Numbered from the stretch's first letter, positions 34,618 to 46,100 are shown. The stretch: 64,000 nucleotides of DNA from Atrina japonica (GCA_030159075.1 BROG01000917.1:16001-80000); one strand, 5' to 3'. Numbers and translations are program-made. Notes: generated by a model not told the origin, from the sequence alone.

Positions 34618-35082
34618 TTATTAGGGCCACCTTAATCTTTTTATTTCTCGTTTTTTTTTTTAACTTGAAAGTTAGCTTTTCCGACATTTTTCTTGGATTT
34701 CAAACTTTTTTCTCGTTTTGCCAACTTTAGAGTTGGCTTTTCCAATTATTTTTTTTCTTGAAATATCCAACTTTTTTCTCGTTTTGTCAACTTTTAAGTT
34801 GGCTTTTCCAACTTTTTTCTCGTTTTTCCAATTTAAAAGTTGGCTTTCCCAACTTTTTCTACAAATTTTCAATTTTTTGTCTCGTTTTCCCAACTTTTTT
34901 TCGTTTGCCAACTTTAAAGTTGACTTTTCCCAACTTTTTTTCTCGTTTTGCCAACTTTTTTTCTCGTTTTGCCAACTTTAAAGTTGGCTTTTCCAACATT
35001 TTTTCTTGGAATATTCAACTTTTATCTCGTTTTGTCAACTTTAAAGTTGGCTTTTCCAACTTTTTTCTCGTTTTTCCAAGAT
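34618..35082 (+). repeat. Palindromic satellite-like block (AACTTTAAAGTT family)
   Basis: Longer version of the block at 14.11 kb, with the same left edge (TTATTAGGGCCACCTT) and about eight GCCAACTTTAAAGTTGGC-type palindromes separated by TTTTTTCTCGTTTTGCCAAC. Confidence 0.88.
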
Positions 35083-35109
35083 ACGTGTTAATTAATATAT
35101 AAAAATGTC

Positions 35110-36345
35110 AGATACCAAAGTATAAATCAATAGGATGTCCAGGACATAGATACAAATCCGGTAAAAATGGACAAACACGGACCTCTGGAAACCAAGAGGT
35201 GGGATCAGGTGATAAAACCACTAAAAGATACGTGTTAATTAATATATAAAAATGTCCATGGAGGAGTAAGCATCCCCTGTCGACCGGTCACACCCGCAGT
35301 GAGCCCACAGTCAAGTCCAGTGAAACACGTGAGGAGTGTATCCTCGTCACAATTGGTACAGACGTCTCAACAACCGCCAACGAAAAGGCAACTCAACATT
35401 TCACTTAGTGAAACAGAGTAGTCGCAAACAAGACTATTATACCGACCATAAAATTTGCGGAACGTTGAAATTAAACGTGGTTTTCGATATCCCTGTGTCA
35501 ATAATTTGTCAGTGAGTAGTTTACCTCTGTATATGAAATCTTCATATGTTGTGCACGCCCTGGCATATCGGATCATTTGTGAAATATAAACTCCATATGC
35601 AGGTGACTGAGGGATATTACTACTTAAATGTGGAAAATTTACGATGGGAAAGCCGAAATCATCGCGTTTATCATATAGCTTAGTTGCTAATTTCCCGTCT
35701 GTGTTTATATTAAGTAAAATTTCTAAGTATGAAGCGTATGTACTTGATGTTATTGTATCTTTAATTTCTAGTTCGCTGGGATATATCGCATTGACATATA
35801 TATGAAAGTTGTCATTATTAATTGACAAAACGTCGTCGATATCTCTAAATGTCAAATTAAAGGACACCGCTAACTTTTTCTTCTTTTGATTCAGCAGTTT
35901 CTGAATGAAGTCTGTTTCGTATGAATAAAGGAACAGGTCGGCCAATAAAGGAGCACAATTGGTCCCCATAGGAATGCCGACAGTTTGTTGAAAGACCACG
36001 TCTCTCAAACATTACAAATATATTGTCTATTAGAAATTCCAGCATGTTTTTTATATCAACTTCAGTAATCTTATGTGTGAAATCAGAGTAGTGTTTGACG
36101 AAATAAGTATCCTGATAGCCAATCACTAGATATTTAAATTTTCGGGTCCCACCTTTAGTGAAAAAGCAGTTATCTATGATGCTAAAAAGTCTTTCTTTTA
36201 ATTTTTTATGTGGAATAGTAGTGTAAAGAGTTGAGAAATCATAAGTTTTGATACTGTGAATTCGAGAAAAATTGTGTGCCTTCAAATTTTCTAAAAGCTG
36301 TTTAGAATTTTTAAGTATCCACATCTGATTTACACCGCTTCTGGA
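35110..36345 (-). mobile_element. 5'-truncated Naiad-type PLE copy
   Basis: The 3' pseudo-LTR (35110-35375) is split by a foreign segment of about 45 bases. The RT reads VGIPMGTNCAPLLADLFLYS, NLTFRDIDDVLSINNDN and YDFSTLYTTIPHKKLKERL, with one frameshift near 36000. It is the best-preserved RT C-terminus here and is not hypermutated, so it serves as reference for the 22-kb copy. The catalytic motif reads DIDD where the family has YIDD. Confidence 0.88.
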
Positions 36346-36539
36346 ATAAGCGACTGTTAATCTTATGTACAGTAAGCGAGTTTTGAGTTTAATATATATT
36401 TTTTGTTAATCCTTTGAACATGTCTAGATCTGCCACTACATTATACTACAATCTTGATGACAAAGGCAAAAAACTGAAGAAAAAAATCTGTCCTTAAAAA
36501 GATTAAAAATAAATATTCTGTCTTGTGACGTACTGAAAA

Positions 36540-36720
36540 TAAATAATTTGAGTTGACAAAACTTGCAATGCTGTACCCAAAAAGTCGCCCCTGAAGTTAT
36601 ATAAGGCTTTGAGCAATATAAAATTTAAGAATCATATCGAAAAGAAACTTAAAGTGCATACATTTAATAAACTACGGTTTTAAATAATTCATTAGATTCC
36701 AAATGTTTAATTTATTTCTA
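36540..36720 (+). repeat. Dispersed block shared with 14.64-14.80 kb
   Basis: Shares TTAAGAATCATATCGAAAAG, AACTTAAA and AAATAATTCATTA. As at 14 kb it lies within a few hundred bases of the palindromic satellite. Confidence 0.75.
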
Positions 36721-36724
36721 TCAA

Positions 36725-36990
36725 TGCTATATTTCACCAAATATATGCACAATTTCAGGTTATATGATTCACTACCATAGCCTTTCAGGGTAGTTTCGAT
36801 GTACATGTATCATCATTTTCCTTTTAACTCCACTATTATAGCGAAGAATCGCCTGATTGCTGTAATTGTACCGTTTCGTGATATTTTACACGGTATCTTA
36901 AAACTGAAAACTTTGTTATAGATGTTCAAATTTATTCAATACACACTGTCCGAGTGCCTATTTATAAATGTAGACCTTTTCTATATTAAT
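36725..36990. other. AT-rich spacer
   Basis: Nothing recognised. Confidence 0.4.
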
Positions 36991-36997
36991 CTGGAAA

Positions 36998-37257
36998 AGC
37001 CAAGAAAAAAAGTTGGAAATTCCACACAAAAAAAGGTTGGAAAAACGCAAAAAATTAAATTAAAGTTGGCAAAATGAGAAACAAATTTGGAAATTCCAAA
37101 TAATTTGGAAAAACCAACTTAAAGTTGGCAAAACGAGAGAAAAAAGTTGGAAATTCCAAGAAAAAAGTTGGAAAAGCCAACTTAAAAGTTGGAAAATCCT
37201 ACTTTAAAGTTGGCAAAACGAGAAATAGACAAAATAGAGTGGCCCTAATACGCGTCC
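36998..37257 (-). repeat. Palindromic satellite-like block, inverted copy
   Basis: Same family as 14.11 and 34.62 kb but reversed. The GTGGCCCTAATACGCGTCC edge is on its right side. Confidence 0.85.
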
Positions 37258-37289
37258 GTATTAACACTTTCAATATTATATATAATATA

Positions 37290-37740
37290 CTAGAATACTA
37301 TGGTCGGATAGCCGCAATTCCGCAGGATTGGAAAACATACATGTATTACAAAAATGCAATAAATTGGCAACTATCAAAATTCATATTTGTTTAAAACACG
37401 ACAAAATATTTTACAAATATTATAACTGAACGCTTAAATCTTACAGTTATTCCTAGTAGAGTTATGTGGAATAATAGATTAGATATACCACTATGAAACT
37501 TTAATGAAAAATCAATATTTATGTAAATACATTAACAAACGACATCATTCTTCGGTCATTCCAAGACAAGATAAACAACAGGATTCTTTACACACACAGT
37601 AAACTTTATAAATATAAACTTATTGAAACTGATTTTTGTTCATTTTGTCAGGAATCTTAAGAAACTCTGCGGCATCATCTTTGGGAATATCAACATTTAA
37701 AGAAATATATGGATAAGAATTATTGATAATTTTAAAAGGA
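37290..37740 (+). pseudogene. Dead LINE ORF2 C-terminal fragment
   Basis: Plus-strand frame FQDKINNRILYTHSKLYKYK then LIETDFCSFCQES-stop-ETLRHHLWEYQH matches the zinc-knuckle tail of L1-like ORF2 proteins: N-R-I-L-x-T, then CxxC, then ET-x-x-H-x-x-W. Upstream ERLNLTVIPSRVMWNNRLDI and YYGRIAAIPQDWKTYM also look LINE-like. Several stops and frameshifts. Confidence 0.55.
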
Positions 37741-37749
37741 AATTGCAGG

Positions 37750-38520
37750 CGAATTTCACTTTAACACTTTAACATCTTACATTCAATTTATCTGATGGTT
37801 TATACTCAGAATGTATGAAAACATGTTTATTGGTAATCAAAATATTTATTTATAATTGCAAAAATTTTAACTGCAAAGACATATTTTCGAACATGAATTA
37901 CAATATCTGTCGTGGAGTATTACAAAATTATAAAATTGTATTTATGTATATACTATACCAAGGCAATTACACTTATTAACAATTAAATGGAATAATATTT
38001 CACGGGAACTTCATATAATGATGTAATGTGCAACAATCCATATTATTATACAAAAATATATGATTTTGTTGGATTAATGGTGTACTGTACTGTTTTGAGA
38101 AAATTGAAAAAGACATTAATCATATAGTGAGTATACTCCTGTTGAAATAACTTGGCTGGACGCTATCGATATAAATTGAAATTCAAGTAATATATTTCTG
38201 GTTTAATTGGAAATTTAGGTAAATCATCGGTTTTTATACTGAAAACTTGGTAGTCATACTTTCGTAAGTCAAGAAACCCCATTTTGATATATCTAACGGT
38301 AGTACGATAAGTATTTTGTATATTTTAGATTCATGATTTTGGAAAATTCTCTGGTTTTCCAGTAAAATGTTTTAATTCATGATAATAATATAAATATGAA
38401 TGTAGCATTTAACTTTTACTAATTAAAAACTTTATATTATTTATATATTTACATAGAGATATACACAATCAATTTCAAACTGATAATTTATAAAATGAAA
38501 GGCAATGGGAAAATAAATTT
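37750..38520. other. AT-rich intergenic sequence
   Basis: Nothing recognised. Confidence 0.4.
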
Positions 38521-38525
38521 CTTTA

Positions 38526-38642
38526 ACAAAAAAAAAAAAAAATAAAAAAAAAATAAATAAAAAAATAATAAATAATAAATAAAAAAATAAATAAATAATA
38601 ATAATAAAAATATTTAAAAAATAAAATAAAAAAAATAAAAGA
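38526..38642. repeat. A-rich (AAAT)n low-complexity tract
   Basis: Poly-A broken by single T residues. Phe/Ile-rich minus-strand frames are artefacts. Confidence 0.95.
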
Positions 38643-38649
38643 ATCATTT

Positions 38650-39480
38650 AATTGCCATCAAATCAAGTCTTGAAGATGTTCATTTATAAGTTGTAACATC
38701 AAATCAAAGTTATCAATTCCAAAATGGGAATTATCTATTAAACCATATTTTTATAACATTTTGGTATTATTAAAAAGCAGGCTATATAGCGTGTTACAAC
38801 TCGTGTATGAAGGACGAGTGTCAAACGGATTAAATGTACCGGAATGACATATGTAACGTTACATGTAGTCTCTCTTATTGTCAGATTGCTTTGTTGATCT
38901 ATCAATAACATGTACGATGTAAACTACATGTAACTACCTGTACATATCTTCAGAAAATGTAAGGTAGCATATGTATTAACATAAAATATCGTCAACATCT
39001 AAAGCGACACGTGTACATTATAATAGCCTTAAGGAGCCTCTAAAGCAACAGCATTTATCATATCTAGGTCATCATTATTCTTGTTTACTTTTTAACACAG
39101 GTATGTACTTTTGCTTTGAATATTTTCTGTCTGACAAACATAATTATGATAATATAATCGTAGAGTCTTGAATTAATTGTATATTTGTTGTGATCGGTGT
39201 ACAGAGAAAACTAATCATCACTTTGATTCGCTTCCGTACAAACTACATCAACAAATTTAATCATTTTATCATAACACCGGAAGTACTTACCTGAATTTAG
39301 AGTAAATCTTTAGTTGTATATTTTGAACTTTGTGCGAAACTGATTTGTAAGACATGTACTTAAATCAACTGATCTGACTTTAATTTTAAGATATTCTGCA
39401 ATCCGTGTAACAATATTCATAAAATTATCGCATTCAATAGGTATACGAGTAATGTTTCATGGCTTCTTATATCACCTACC
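38650..39480. other. Upstream region of the methyltransferase gene
   Basis: AT-rich. A CACAG|GTATGT donor-like site near 39100 could end a 5' UTR exon of the gene at 40.1 kb, but this is unsupported. Confidence 0.3.
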
Positions 39481-39484
39481 GAAC

Positions 39485-39660
39485 GCCAGGCAAAATTTAA
39501 AAGCTCGGGGTATCCTAGGGAAATTATTTGACATGCAACTATCCAACATAAAAACTAACAACGCAACTCGTGAGGTAAAATTTAAAAGCTCGGGGTGTCT
39601 TTAGGGAAATTATTTGACATGCAACTATCCGACATAAAAACTGACAACGTAACTCGTGAG
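39485..39660 (+). repeat. Tandem duplication, about 92-bp unit, two copies
   Basis: AAATTTAAAAGCTCGGGGT through AACTCGTGAG is repeated twice with few differences (GACATGCAACTATCC in both). Confidence 0.9.
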
Positions 39661-40046
39661 TTTCATCAGACTAAATATGAAATAGAATCATAAATACTAG
39701 CCATTTATAATCTGTAATATTACACACTACAATATACTAATAGTTATTGACTGTATGGCATATATATATTCTACACGCTCGTGTTATATATAATTCTTCT
39801 ACTTCAAAATGTTATTCATCAAGACGTAGCAAATATTCTATATTTATTTCTCATTAAACAAGAAAAATTAGTCCAAAAATTGGAAAAGTATTTTGATTGG
39901 TCAAGTGAAAACAAGTTTACATTATAATTATCATTATTTTACTATTATTACATTACACGTTTATACGTGAGAATTTGATTTTAATACTCTTCACATATAA
40001 GTGAAACATGGACGATAGATAGTCATTGATCTTGTTTTATTTTACA

Positions 40047-40048
40047 GG
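40047..40048 (+). promoter_or_regulatory. Probable 5' UTR splice acceptor of the FkbM-like gene
   Basis: CTTGTTTTATTTTACAG followed by GATGAC, 52 bases before the ATG. A polypyrimidine-rich acceptor suggests a noncoding first exon upstream. Confidence 0.5.
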
Positions 40049-40099
40049 ATGACACTAGTCTAAAGAAACCAATACTTATGAATAGAAACTGTAATTCCC

Positions 40100-41116
40100 A
40101 TGTCCAAATGGAAGCGTCCACGGAATATTTTGGGCATTACAATAGGTTTTGTCATCCTTTTGATTATACTATCATTCCGAAAAAACAGCGAAAACGCCAA
40201 AAACACCCCACTACAAGTACATGAACGGCGACAGGAACCTGATCGTGACTTCATAGATTATGCTATTCACGACGGCTTTGCTGTTCACCAGTTTGACAGG
40301 GTGAAAACAAATACGGAATCCTCTTATCAAAGTACTAGAGGCGAGGTAAAGATATTCCGGGGACCAAGCTTGAAAAAAAGAATATGTGTTCCGTTTAAAA
40401 CTTTAAGAGGAACGACCCCTATTTGCATATTTGATCCAAAAAAGGACAAAATGATATCTTCTTACATCAATGATTACGGAACGTGGGAACCCGCGTTTTT
40501 GAACGCCACCATTGAGATTATGAAATCAGACCCCAACATGACTTTTCTTGATCTTGGTTGCAATATAGGGGCTTACAGTATCTTCAATGCTAAAATGGGC
40601 AGGAAGGTCATAGCAGTTGATATTGTCGAAGAAAGTTTACTTCATTTGCAAGAGTCTTTACTCATCGGGAAAATATATGAAAACGTCACATTGGTGCACA
40701 ATGCCATTTCTGATACACGTCATGCCGTATCAGTGGAGGTTGTGGATGGTAATATCGGAGGCAGTCATATAATAGATAGTAAAATGGAAAACGACGGGGG
40801 GAGAAAACAAGTACAATCGATACTGTTAGATGACCTTCTTCAGGTTATTCCATCTGGAAGTGTATTAATGAAAATGGATATTGAAGGCACGGAGTTGAAG
40901 GCGTTCCGAGGATCTAGAAGATTTTTTCAAACACTTGACGTGAAAGTTATACTTATGGAATGGATGTTACATAGGAATCATAAAAGTGGTTTGGAGATAA
41001 TTAGGATATTATTGCGCAGTGGAATGATGCCGTATATAGACCATAAACAGGGGACCCCGTTGAATTTGGGGAGTTACTCTAGCTGGCCTGATAATGTATT
41101 TTGGATTAAGCGATGA
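40100..41116 (+). CDS. FkbM-family methyltransferase, type II membrane protein
   Basis: Intact single-exon ORF of 338 residues. A short basic N-terminus is followed by one membrane span at residues 10-25 (LGITIGFVILLIILSF), implying a Golgi or ER type II topology with a lumenal catalytic domain. The SAM-binding motif I is FLDLGCNIGAYS (149-160) and motif II is KVIAVDIVEESL (169-180). The FkbM signature LMKMDIEGTELKAF lies at 256-269. FkbM-like enzymes transfer methyl groups from S-adenosylmethionine, often to hydroxyl groups of sugars or small molecules; the substrate here is unknown. The start is the first ATG giving this frame; two upstream ATGs are out of frame or stop at once. AATAAA signals lie at about 41550 and 41610. 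No damage seen. Confidence 0.9.
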   Translation: MSKWKRPRNILGITIGFVILLIILSFRKNSENAKNTPLQVHERRQEPDRDFIDYAIHDGFAVHQFDRVKTNTESSYQSTRGEVKIFRGPSLKKRICVPFKTLRGTTPICIFDPKKDKMISSYINDYGTWEPAFLNATIEIMKSDPNMTFLDLGCNIGAYSIFNAKMGRKVIAVDIVEESLLHLQESLLIGKIYENVTLVHNAISDTRHAVSVEVVDGNIGGSHIIDSKMENDGGRKQVQSILLDDLLQVIPSGSVLMKMDIEGTELKAFRGSRRFFQTLDVKVILMEWMLHRNHKSGLEIIRILLRSGMMPYIDHKQGTPLNLGSYSSWPDNVFWIKR

Positions 41117-41119
41117 TCT

Positions 41120-41280
41120 CAAATTTATTTTCACCTATCTGGACAATGTGAAACAGACTCTCTCATAGCTTACGATGTAAAGCCACGAAACACAAATAAG
41201 ATAATTTCAGAAACACGTCATTATTCCATTTATAATTTCGTATTGACGAATATGCGTTAACATCCATGTATACGTATAGC
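41120..41280 (+). other. 3' UTR of the FkbM-like gene
   Basis: AT-rich, with no further coding signal. The UTR probably extends to an AATAAA at about 41550 or 41610. Confidence 0.4.
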
Positions 41281-41284
41281 ATGT

Positions 41285-41365
41285 CTCACTTTTTGATTTA
41301 ACAAAAAGTCAGTAAAATCCCCGGTCAAAAAGTGAGTAAAATCTCCGGTCAAAAAGTGAGAACGT
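41285..41365 (+). repeat. Short tandem repeat, about 25-bp unit, 3 copies
   Basis: The CCGGTCAAAAAGTGAG core is repeated within the probable 3' UTR of the FkbM-like gene. Confidence 0.8.
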
Positions 41366-41369
41366 AATA

Positions 41370-42075
41370 CATATATACCTGTACTTTTGACAACTATTAC
41401 TGCAAATTGAAATTTCATACGGTACATGATTTTAAAAAAAGAATGTTGTGTATGATTATAGTCTTACAAAATATTTGTATATGTAGGCTTGTACTTGTTG
41501 AAGAAATTGGTGGAATATGTTGAAAGCTAGTTACATATACAGATTATAATAAAACATATAGGCTTTTATATTTATATGTGTATTGACATTAATGTGTATA
41601 TTATTTGAAAAAAATAAAACTACGGTGATTGTGTCCTGGTAGGTTAGCAACCGTATTAGCAACGCCAGTACTCCGATACGTCCCCAGCACGAAAACTACA
41701 TCAGAACATTTACATGGTCACTCAATTGAGCTCATCAGTTGCATATCAATGAGATCGGAAAATATTCAATTTTCAATGCAAACATGTCTCCATAGAAAAC
41801 ATGTGGTCAGAATTATGATCATTTTCGTACATTACACTAATGATATTATAATTACAGAGTAATTATTTTAGTAGCAAATCATAATTTTAGGATTATCTAT
41901 TTGTCAACATGTGGTCTAATGATTAACCACATAACAACAATTAATAACTAGACATATTATCATCAAATATCTCGCGGGATTTTACAGGATGTCCGTATTC
42001 CTCAGTACACGTGAACGTTATTGGCCAAATGTTCTATAAAGCTTTTGAATACATTTTAGAAAATAAACATTTGTT
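41370..42075. other. Intergenic, nothing recognised
   Basis: AT-rich. Contains AATAAA motifs suited to end the upstream gene. Confidence 0.4.
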
Positions 42076-42076
42076 T

Positions 42077-42103
42077 TAAAGGGACATTAGCTGTTTATTA
42101 TTA

Positions 42104-42152
<49 letters not shown>

Positions 42153-42153
42153 A
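42077..42153 (+). repeat. MITE terminus followed by (TTA)n
   Basis: TTTTAAAGGGACATTAGCTG is the left terminus of the MITE family seen at 43.47 kb. It breaks directly into about 50 bases of (ATT)n. Confidence 0.7.
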
Positions 42154-42159
42154 ATGTTT

Positions 42160-42460
42160 TCTTTTTTGCAACTTAGATTGATATACAATAACAAAAAAAG
42201 AAATATACACAGAAAATTCTTATTTTGTTAGAACGTTGCAATATTCTTAATAACCATGTTAGTAAATAAGCCGCATACAGATTTTTGTAAACGTATGTTA
42301 AAGGTTGAAATAAATGCATCAAATATATGTTATGGTCAGAATTTGGTAGATACCCACTGTGTATATCTCTAAAAATGTATATTCTGAATACTGGACAAAG
42401 TTGTTAGATGCTGATAATTGCATTTTTAGATGTATTATTCCGTAAAGCTTTTTTCACGTA
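42160..42460. other. AT-rich intergenic sequence
   Basis: Nothing recognised. Confidence 0.4.
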
Positions 42461-42462
42461 TC

Positions 42463-42523
42463 TGTAAAACTCGACTAGTTTAAACTGTATTTTTCACACA
42501 GTTTAAACTAATCGAGTTTTACA
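42463..42523. repeat. 26-base hairpin with one mismatch
   Basis: Arms 42463-42488 and 42498-42523 are inverted copies (CTCGACTAGTTTAAACTGT / ACAGTTTAAACTAATCGAG) around a 9-base loop. Confidence 0.9.
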
Positions 42524-42529
42524 AAACTC

Positions 42530-43110
42530 GATTGACTGGCGTATTTATTGCAAAGTTATTTCCTAGAACCTCCAAAATGTCGTCGGTAAATCATTACACA
42601 ACTCTCATATTCATATCAGTTTAGCAAATTTTAGACTGTCCGCATATAATCTCTGGATTGAAGAGGTGTCAATAAAGAATAAACTTACCTGGTGAACGTA
42701 GAATATGTCCTAACTGCTCTATTAACGATATTGACGACAAGTTTCATTTGATTTAGAGTACGGTACTTTACATGTAATGTATTTAAACAGGTATTATTAT
42801 TCAAAATCTGTCAATGTTTAAATTTGTTAAGTTTCTTATCAGCTTTTGATTTGATTTTTTGTTTTACGCCATACTCAACAATCTTTCAGTCATATGATGG
42901 CAATAAATGGCAGCAATCTGGCAAAATATCTCATTAACTCAATGAAGCTTAGATGTCAACAATGAAAAGTTGAAAATGCTTTTCTCCATTTATTGTTTGT
43001 TATATGATATGTACGCGTACGACATAGTAAGTTGTATTTTCAGCTCGCTTGTTCAAGGAACAGAAGAGCTATTGCTGTCATTGCTTCGGCGCCGTCCTTT
43101 TTCTGTGTTA
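42530..43110. other. Intergenic, nothing recognised
   Basis: A short plus-strand frame (42970-43206) shows no domain. Confidence 0.4.
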
Positions 43111-43114
43111 AGCT

Positions 43115-43410
43115 TTTTTGTGTCAGTCCATTGTAGGCAAAGTACTGCAGGTACAGCCATGAAACTTCACATGCACATTGTCTCGGGTAATTACTCAACA
43201 ATGTAGGGGATGCTTGCTGCTGCGGATTAATTTTGACCTAAATTTTTAGCTGGCCTGGAATTAGTCATTTACTGTATGAATAGTATTGCGTTTTTGTTTC
43301 AGTCCATTGTGAGCAAAGTACTGCAGTACAGCCATGGAACTTCACATGCACATTGTCTAGTGTCATTATTCAACAATGTAAGGTGGAAGCTGGTTGCTGT
43401 GGCCTAATTT
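43115..43410 (+). repeat. Tandem duplication, unit about 175-185 bp, two copies
   Basis: CAGTCCATTGTAGGCAAAGT and CAGTCCATTGTGAGCAAAGT each lead into ACTTCACATGCACATTGTCT and CAACAATGTA. Confidence 0.85.
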
Positions 43411-43466
43411 ATACCCAAATTATAACAAAGATTAAACAGGCGAGCTATGTGGTCCATTTTACAATA

Positions 43467-43836
43467 TTAAAGGGGCATTAGCTGTGCTTACCAAAAAACT
43501 TCATTTCGATTTTTCTCCTTTTACTACTTGAATTTGATGTACAAATAAGAGCTATACATAGACACAAATGAAAACCATTTTATTCCAATGTATCTTGTGA
43601 AAATAAGGTCATGTCCAGTGTGGTATATACATAATATTATACAAATAGCAATGTTGAATTAATCAGTTGCAGGTGAATAATTGACAAACTGGGTTTCGCA
43701 AGCAATTTCCACAAAATGTATAGGAATTTAAGAATGTTTATGTCCGTGTATATCTCTTTTTTGTTAAGTTGTATAATTATGAATTTAAGTAGTTAAAAAA
43801 GGAAAGAAAGTTCTTTTTAAACAATTGCCCCTTTAA
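43467..43836 (+). mobile_element. MITE with TTAAAGGGGCA termini, full copy
   Basis: Left TTAAAGGGGCATTAGCTGTG and right TGCCCCTTTAA are inverted termini. The interior has GAGCTATACATAGACAC and GTGAAAATAAGGTC blocks shared with other copies. Non-coding. Confidence 0.8.
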
Positions 43837-43839
43837 TAT

Positions 43840-44195
43840 ATTTTTTCTCTGCTATGTATGCTCATACGTTTATGAGAATAACCCATTGTCATTACCAATA
43901 TTTACTTCCATTTATTTTCACTCACTTGATTATTGTATTCAATAAGCATGTATTGTATTTCATTTTATTATATATATTCATCATATTGTTTGTATTCCTG
44001 TATATTGTATGCTGGTTGACCAGTAAGTCAAAGACTAACAAAGTATACTATACTATGCTATACTGGAGTACACGTTTGTGAGATATACTGGATGTATAAT
44101 AAGTGGGACAAACACCCCAGTAAATCCCAAATTAAATATAATACGGGTAAATTGAACAAATTAACAACTATCTGGAACAAGTCTCATAAGTCAAA
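43840..44195. other. AT-rich intergenic sequence
   Basis: Nothing recognised. Confidence 0.4.
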
Positions 44196-44200
44196 GACGG

Positions 44201-44202
<2 letters not shown>

Positions 44203-44270
<68 letters not shown>
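44203..44270. repeat. (TC)n microsatellite
   Basis: About 68 bases of pure TC. Confidence 0.97.
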
Positions 44271-44272
<2 letters not shown>

Positions 44273-44279
44273 TATTTAT

Positions 44280-45490
44280 ATACTTACAATATGATTACAT
44301 GCAGTTTGAAACTTTGACCGTCTTTATCAGTTTAAATGTAATTGATAAAAAGTTTAGATATAATGAATATCTTGTACCAAGTTAACAACAATATATCTAT
44401 ACATTTACTACTTATTATAATGACTTTGAGGACATCTGTATTCAAATGATTTGATTTCAAAACGGAATTTTGTTTACTGCAGTATAACTTGGTTTCATCT
44501 ACATTATCAAAATGAAGGTATGTATATAAAGTCTTGGGTTTTTCTTTATCACAAGGTAAAGGGTACGGGTACCCTAAATATCAATGTATTTCAGATAATG
44601 GCCATTGTGCAAATAAACCGTGAGTGTCACTTGTCTGTATAGTGTGATTTTAACAGGTTACAAACATAAATTTTACTTTTAAAATCACGTAATACATACC
44701 CTTAAAATAACATATACAATATTGATCATAGCATAGTATTATAAAAATGCATAAAAATGTAGATGACAAATGACCATTTTTGGGAAAGCTTGTTTTCAAA
44801 GCAAAGGAATGGTCGCTCTGATGTGTCCAAATCTTTTCCACTCCTCAATATGTACAAGAATAAAGAAATATTTTCTCGGACATCGTGGTAATTTTGCCAA
44901 ATAAACTGATGGATTAATCAGTTGGTGTTTCCTTGATTTTATGACAGGTAAAAATATATGTTGTAGAAACACTGCGAAGCCTGACCCTTCCCGAAGTAAG
45001 TCATTTATGAATATTTTAAGGCCCCATAACTGTATCGCCGAATTTTGGCAACAATCAATTTCTTCCTAGAGGTCACTTCCTAGATATCTTATTGATGTAA
45101 TGCTTCATATCAAGTCTGGTTATTTTTAGGGTAAAAACTCGTTATTCTATGGAAACCAAAATGTTATTAAAAGAGAATACAAACTGTGAATACCCCCTGA
45201 TTGACTTGAATTTCCGACGTACCTCTTAGTATAAATGCAATAATTCCTCTTTGACTTATATTTCTTGTAATAATTCCTTTTAGACTTCTAAATTTTGTAA
45301 CAACTCCTAACTGACTTGTAACCTTCGTAATCATTTTAAAAGACAGCTCACACACCCTATGACGCCATAGACGCACTTTCATGTCTCTTAACACGTCATA
45401 TCGAAATTTTGACAGTTTACAATCAAAATGCTACTCTGCTTTCAAAAATTAAAAGCTCTCTTCCGAAAAGCGGAAGTAAAATAATAAAAC
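44280..45490. other. Intergenic or 5' flank, weak 30-bp tandem repeat
   Basis: At about 45200-45340 a loose repeat of GACTT-x-TTGTAATAATTCC-type units is visible. No exon recognised. Confidence 0.35.
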
Positions 45491-45494
45491 ACGA

Positions 45495-45640
45495 GGCTGC
45501 TGAGTGAGAAAAAATTGACCCCTCATGGTAAGAGACTTGGGGTCAATCCTAGGATATTCTTCGGACTGAACTATCAGACTCTTACCAGTCTTACAGAGAT
45601 CTCCTTGTTCACACACCACACACATAAGATTATATCAGTC
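45495..45640. mobile_element. Palindromic MITE, same family as 27.07 kb
   Basis: The GCTGCTGAGTGA start and AAGATTATATCAGTC end match the 27-kb copy. The interior contains a TTGACCCC...GGGGTCAA hairpin. Confidence 0.55.
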
Positions 45641-45654
45641 TATTTTGTTTTAAA

Positions 45655-45981
45655 TTAAAGTGGCATTAGCTGTGTTTACATATATATATATATCGATTTT
45701 TTTTCTACTTTCACTAACAAATAAGAGCTATACACAGGCATAAATATTTTATATTCCTATATATTTTGTGAAAATAAGTTCAGGTCCAGTGTGGTATTCT
45801 TATACAAATAGTAAGGTTAAGTTGATCAATTGCAATTTAAAATGTGCTGAACCTGGGTTTCTCAAGCAATTTTGACAAAATTAAATAATCTTATACCCGT
45901 GTATATCTCCTGTTTGATAACGCATATCAATCTGAGTAGTAAAAAAAGATTTTTAAAAAATCGTCAGTGATGCCCCTTTAA
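45655..45981 (+). mobile_element. MITE with TTAAAGKGGCA termini, second full copy
   Basis: Left TTAAAGTGGCATTAGCTGTG, right TGCCCCTTTAA. It ends 32 bases before the first recognised exon of the plus-strand gene. Confidence 0.8.
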
Positions 45982-46012
45982 CGATTTTAAATTTATTGAT
46001 TTATAATTACAG

Positions 46013-46100
46013 CTTCCTGTTGTCCGTATTTTGTTGAGTTTTGTTGTTTTACACGGAGAAGTAAACACAATGTTCTGCAATCTATCGTCTCAGCCAGCAG
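46013..46100 (+). CDS. Exon A of LolA-like gene: signal peptide
   Basis: The 88-base exon has acceptor TTATAATTACAG and donor GCAG|GTAAAT. In phase 0 to 1 it reads LPVVRILLSFVVLHGEVNT then MFCNLSSQPA. The hydrophobic LPVVRILLSFVVLHG is the core of a signal peptide whose Met must lie in an unseen upstream exon. An in-frame TAA just upstream rules out a start within this stretch, except the internal MFCN. The following exons are in matching phase. Confidence 0.65.

Noticed and set aside
34672..35102. Phe/Leu-rich and Lys-rich frames over the palindromic satellite
   Set aside because: Repeat-driven. The same pattern appears on both strands at 14.1 and 37.1 kb.
45525..45532. ATG|GTAAGA that could supply the start codon spliced to exon A of the LolA-like gene
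   Set aside because: It lies inside a palindromic MITE shared with 27.07 kb, so the match is probably chance.
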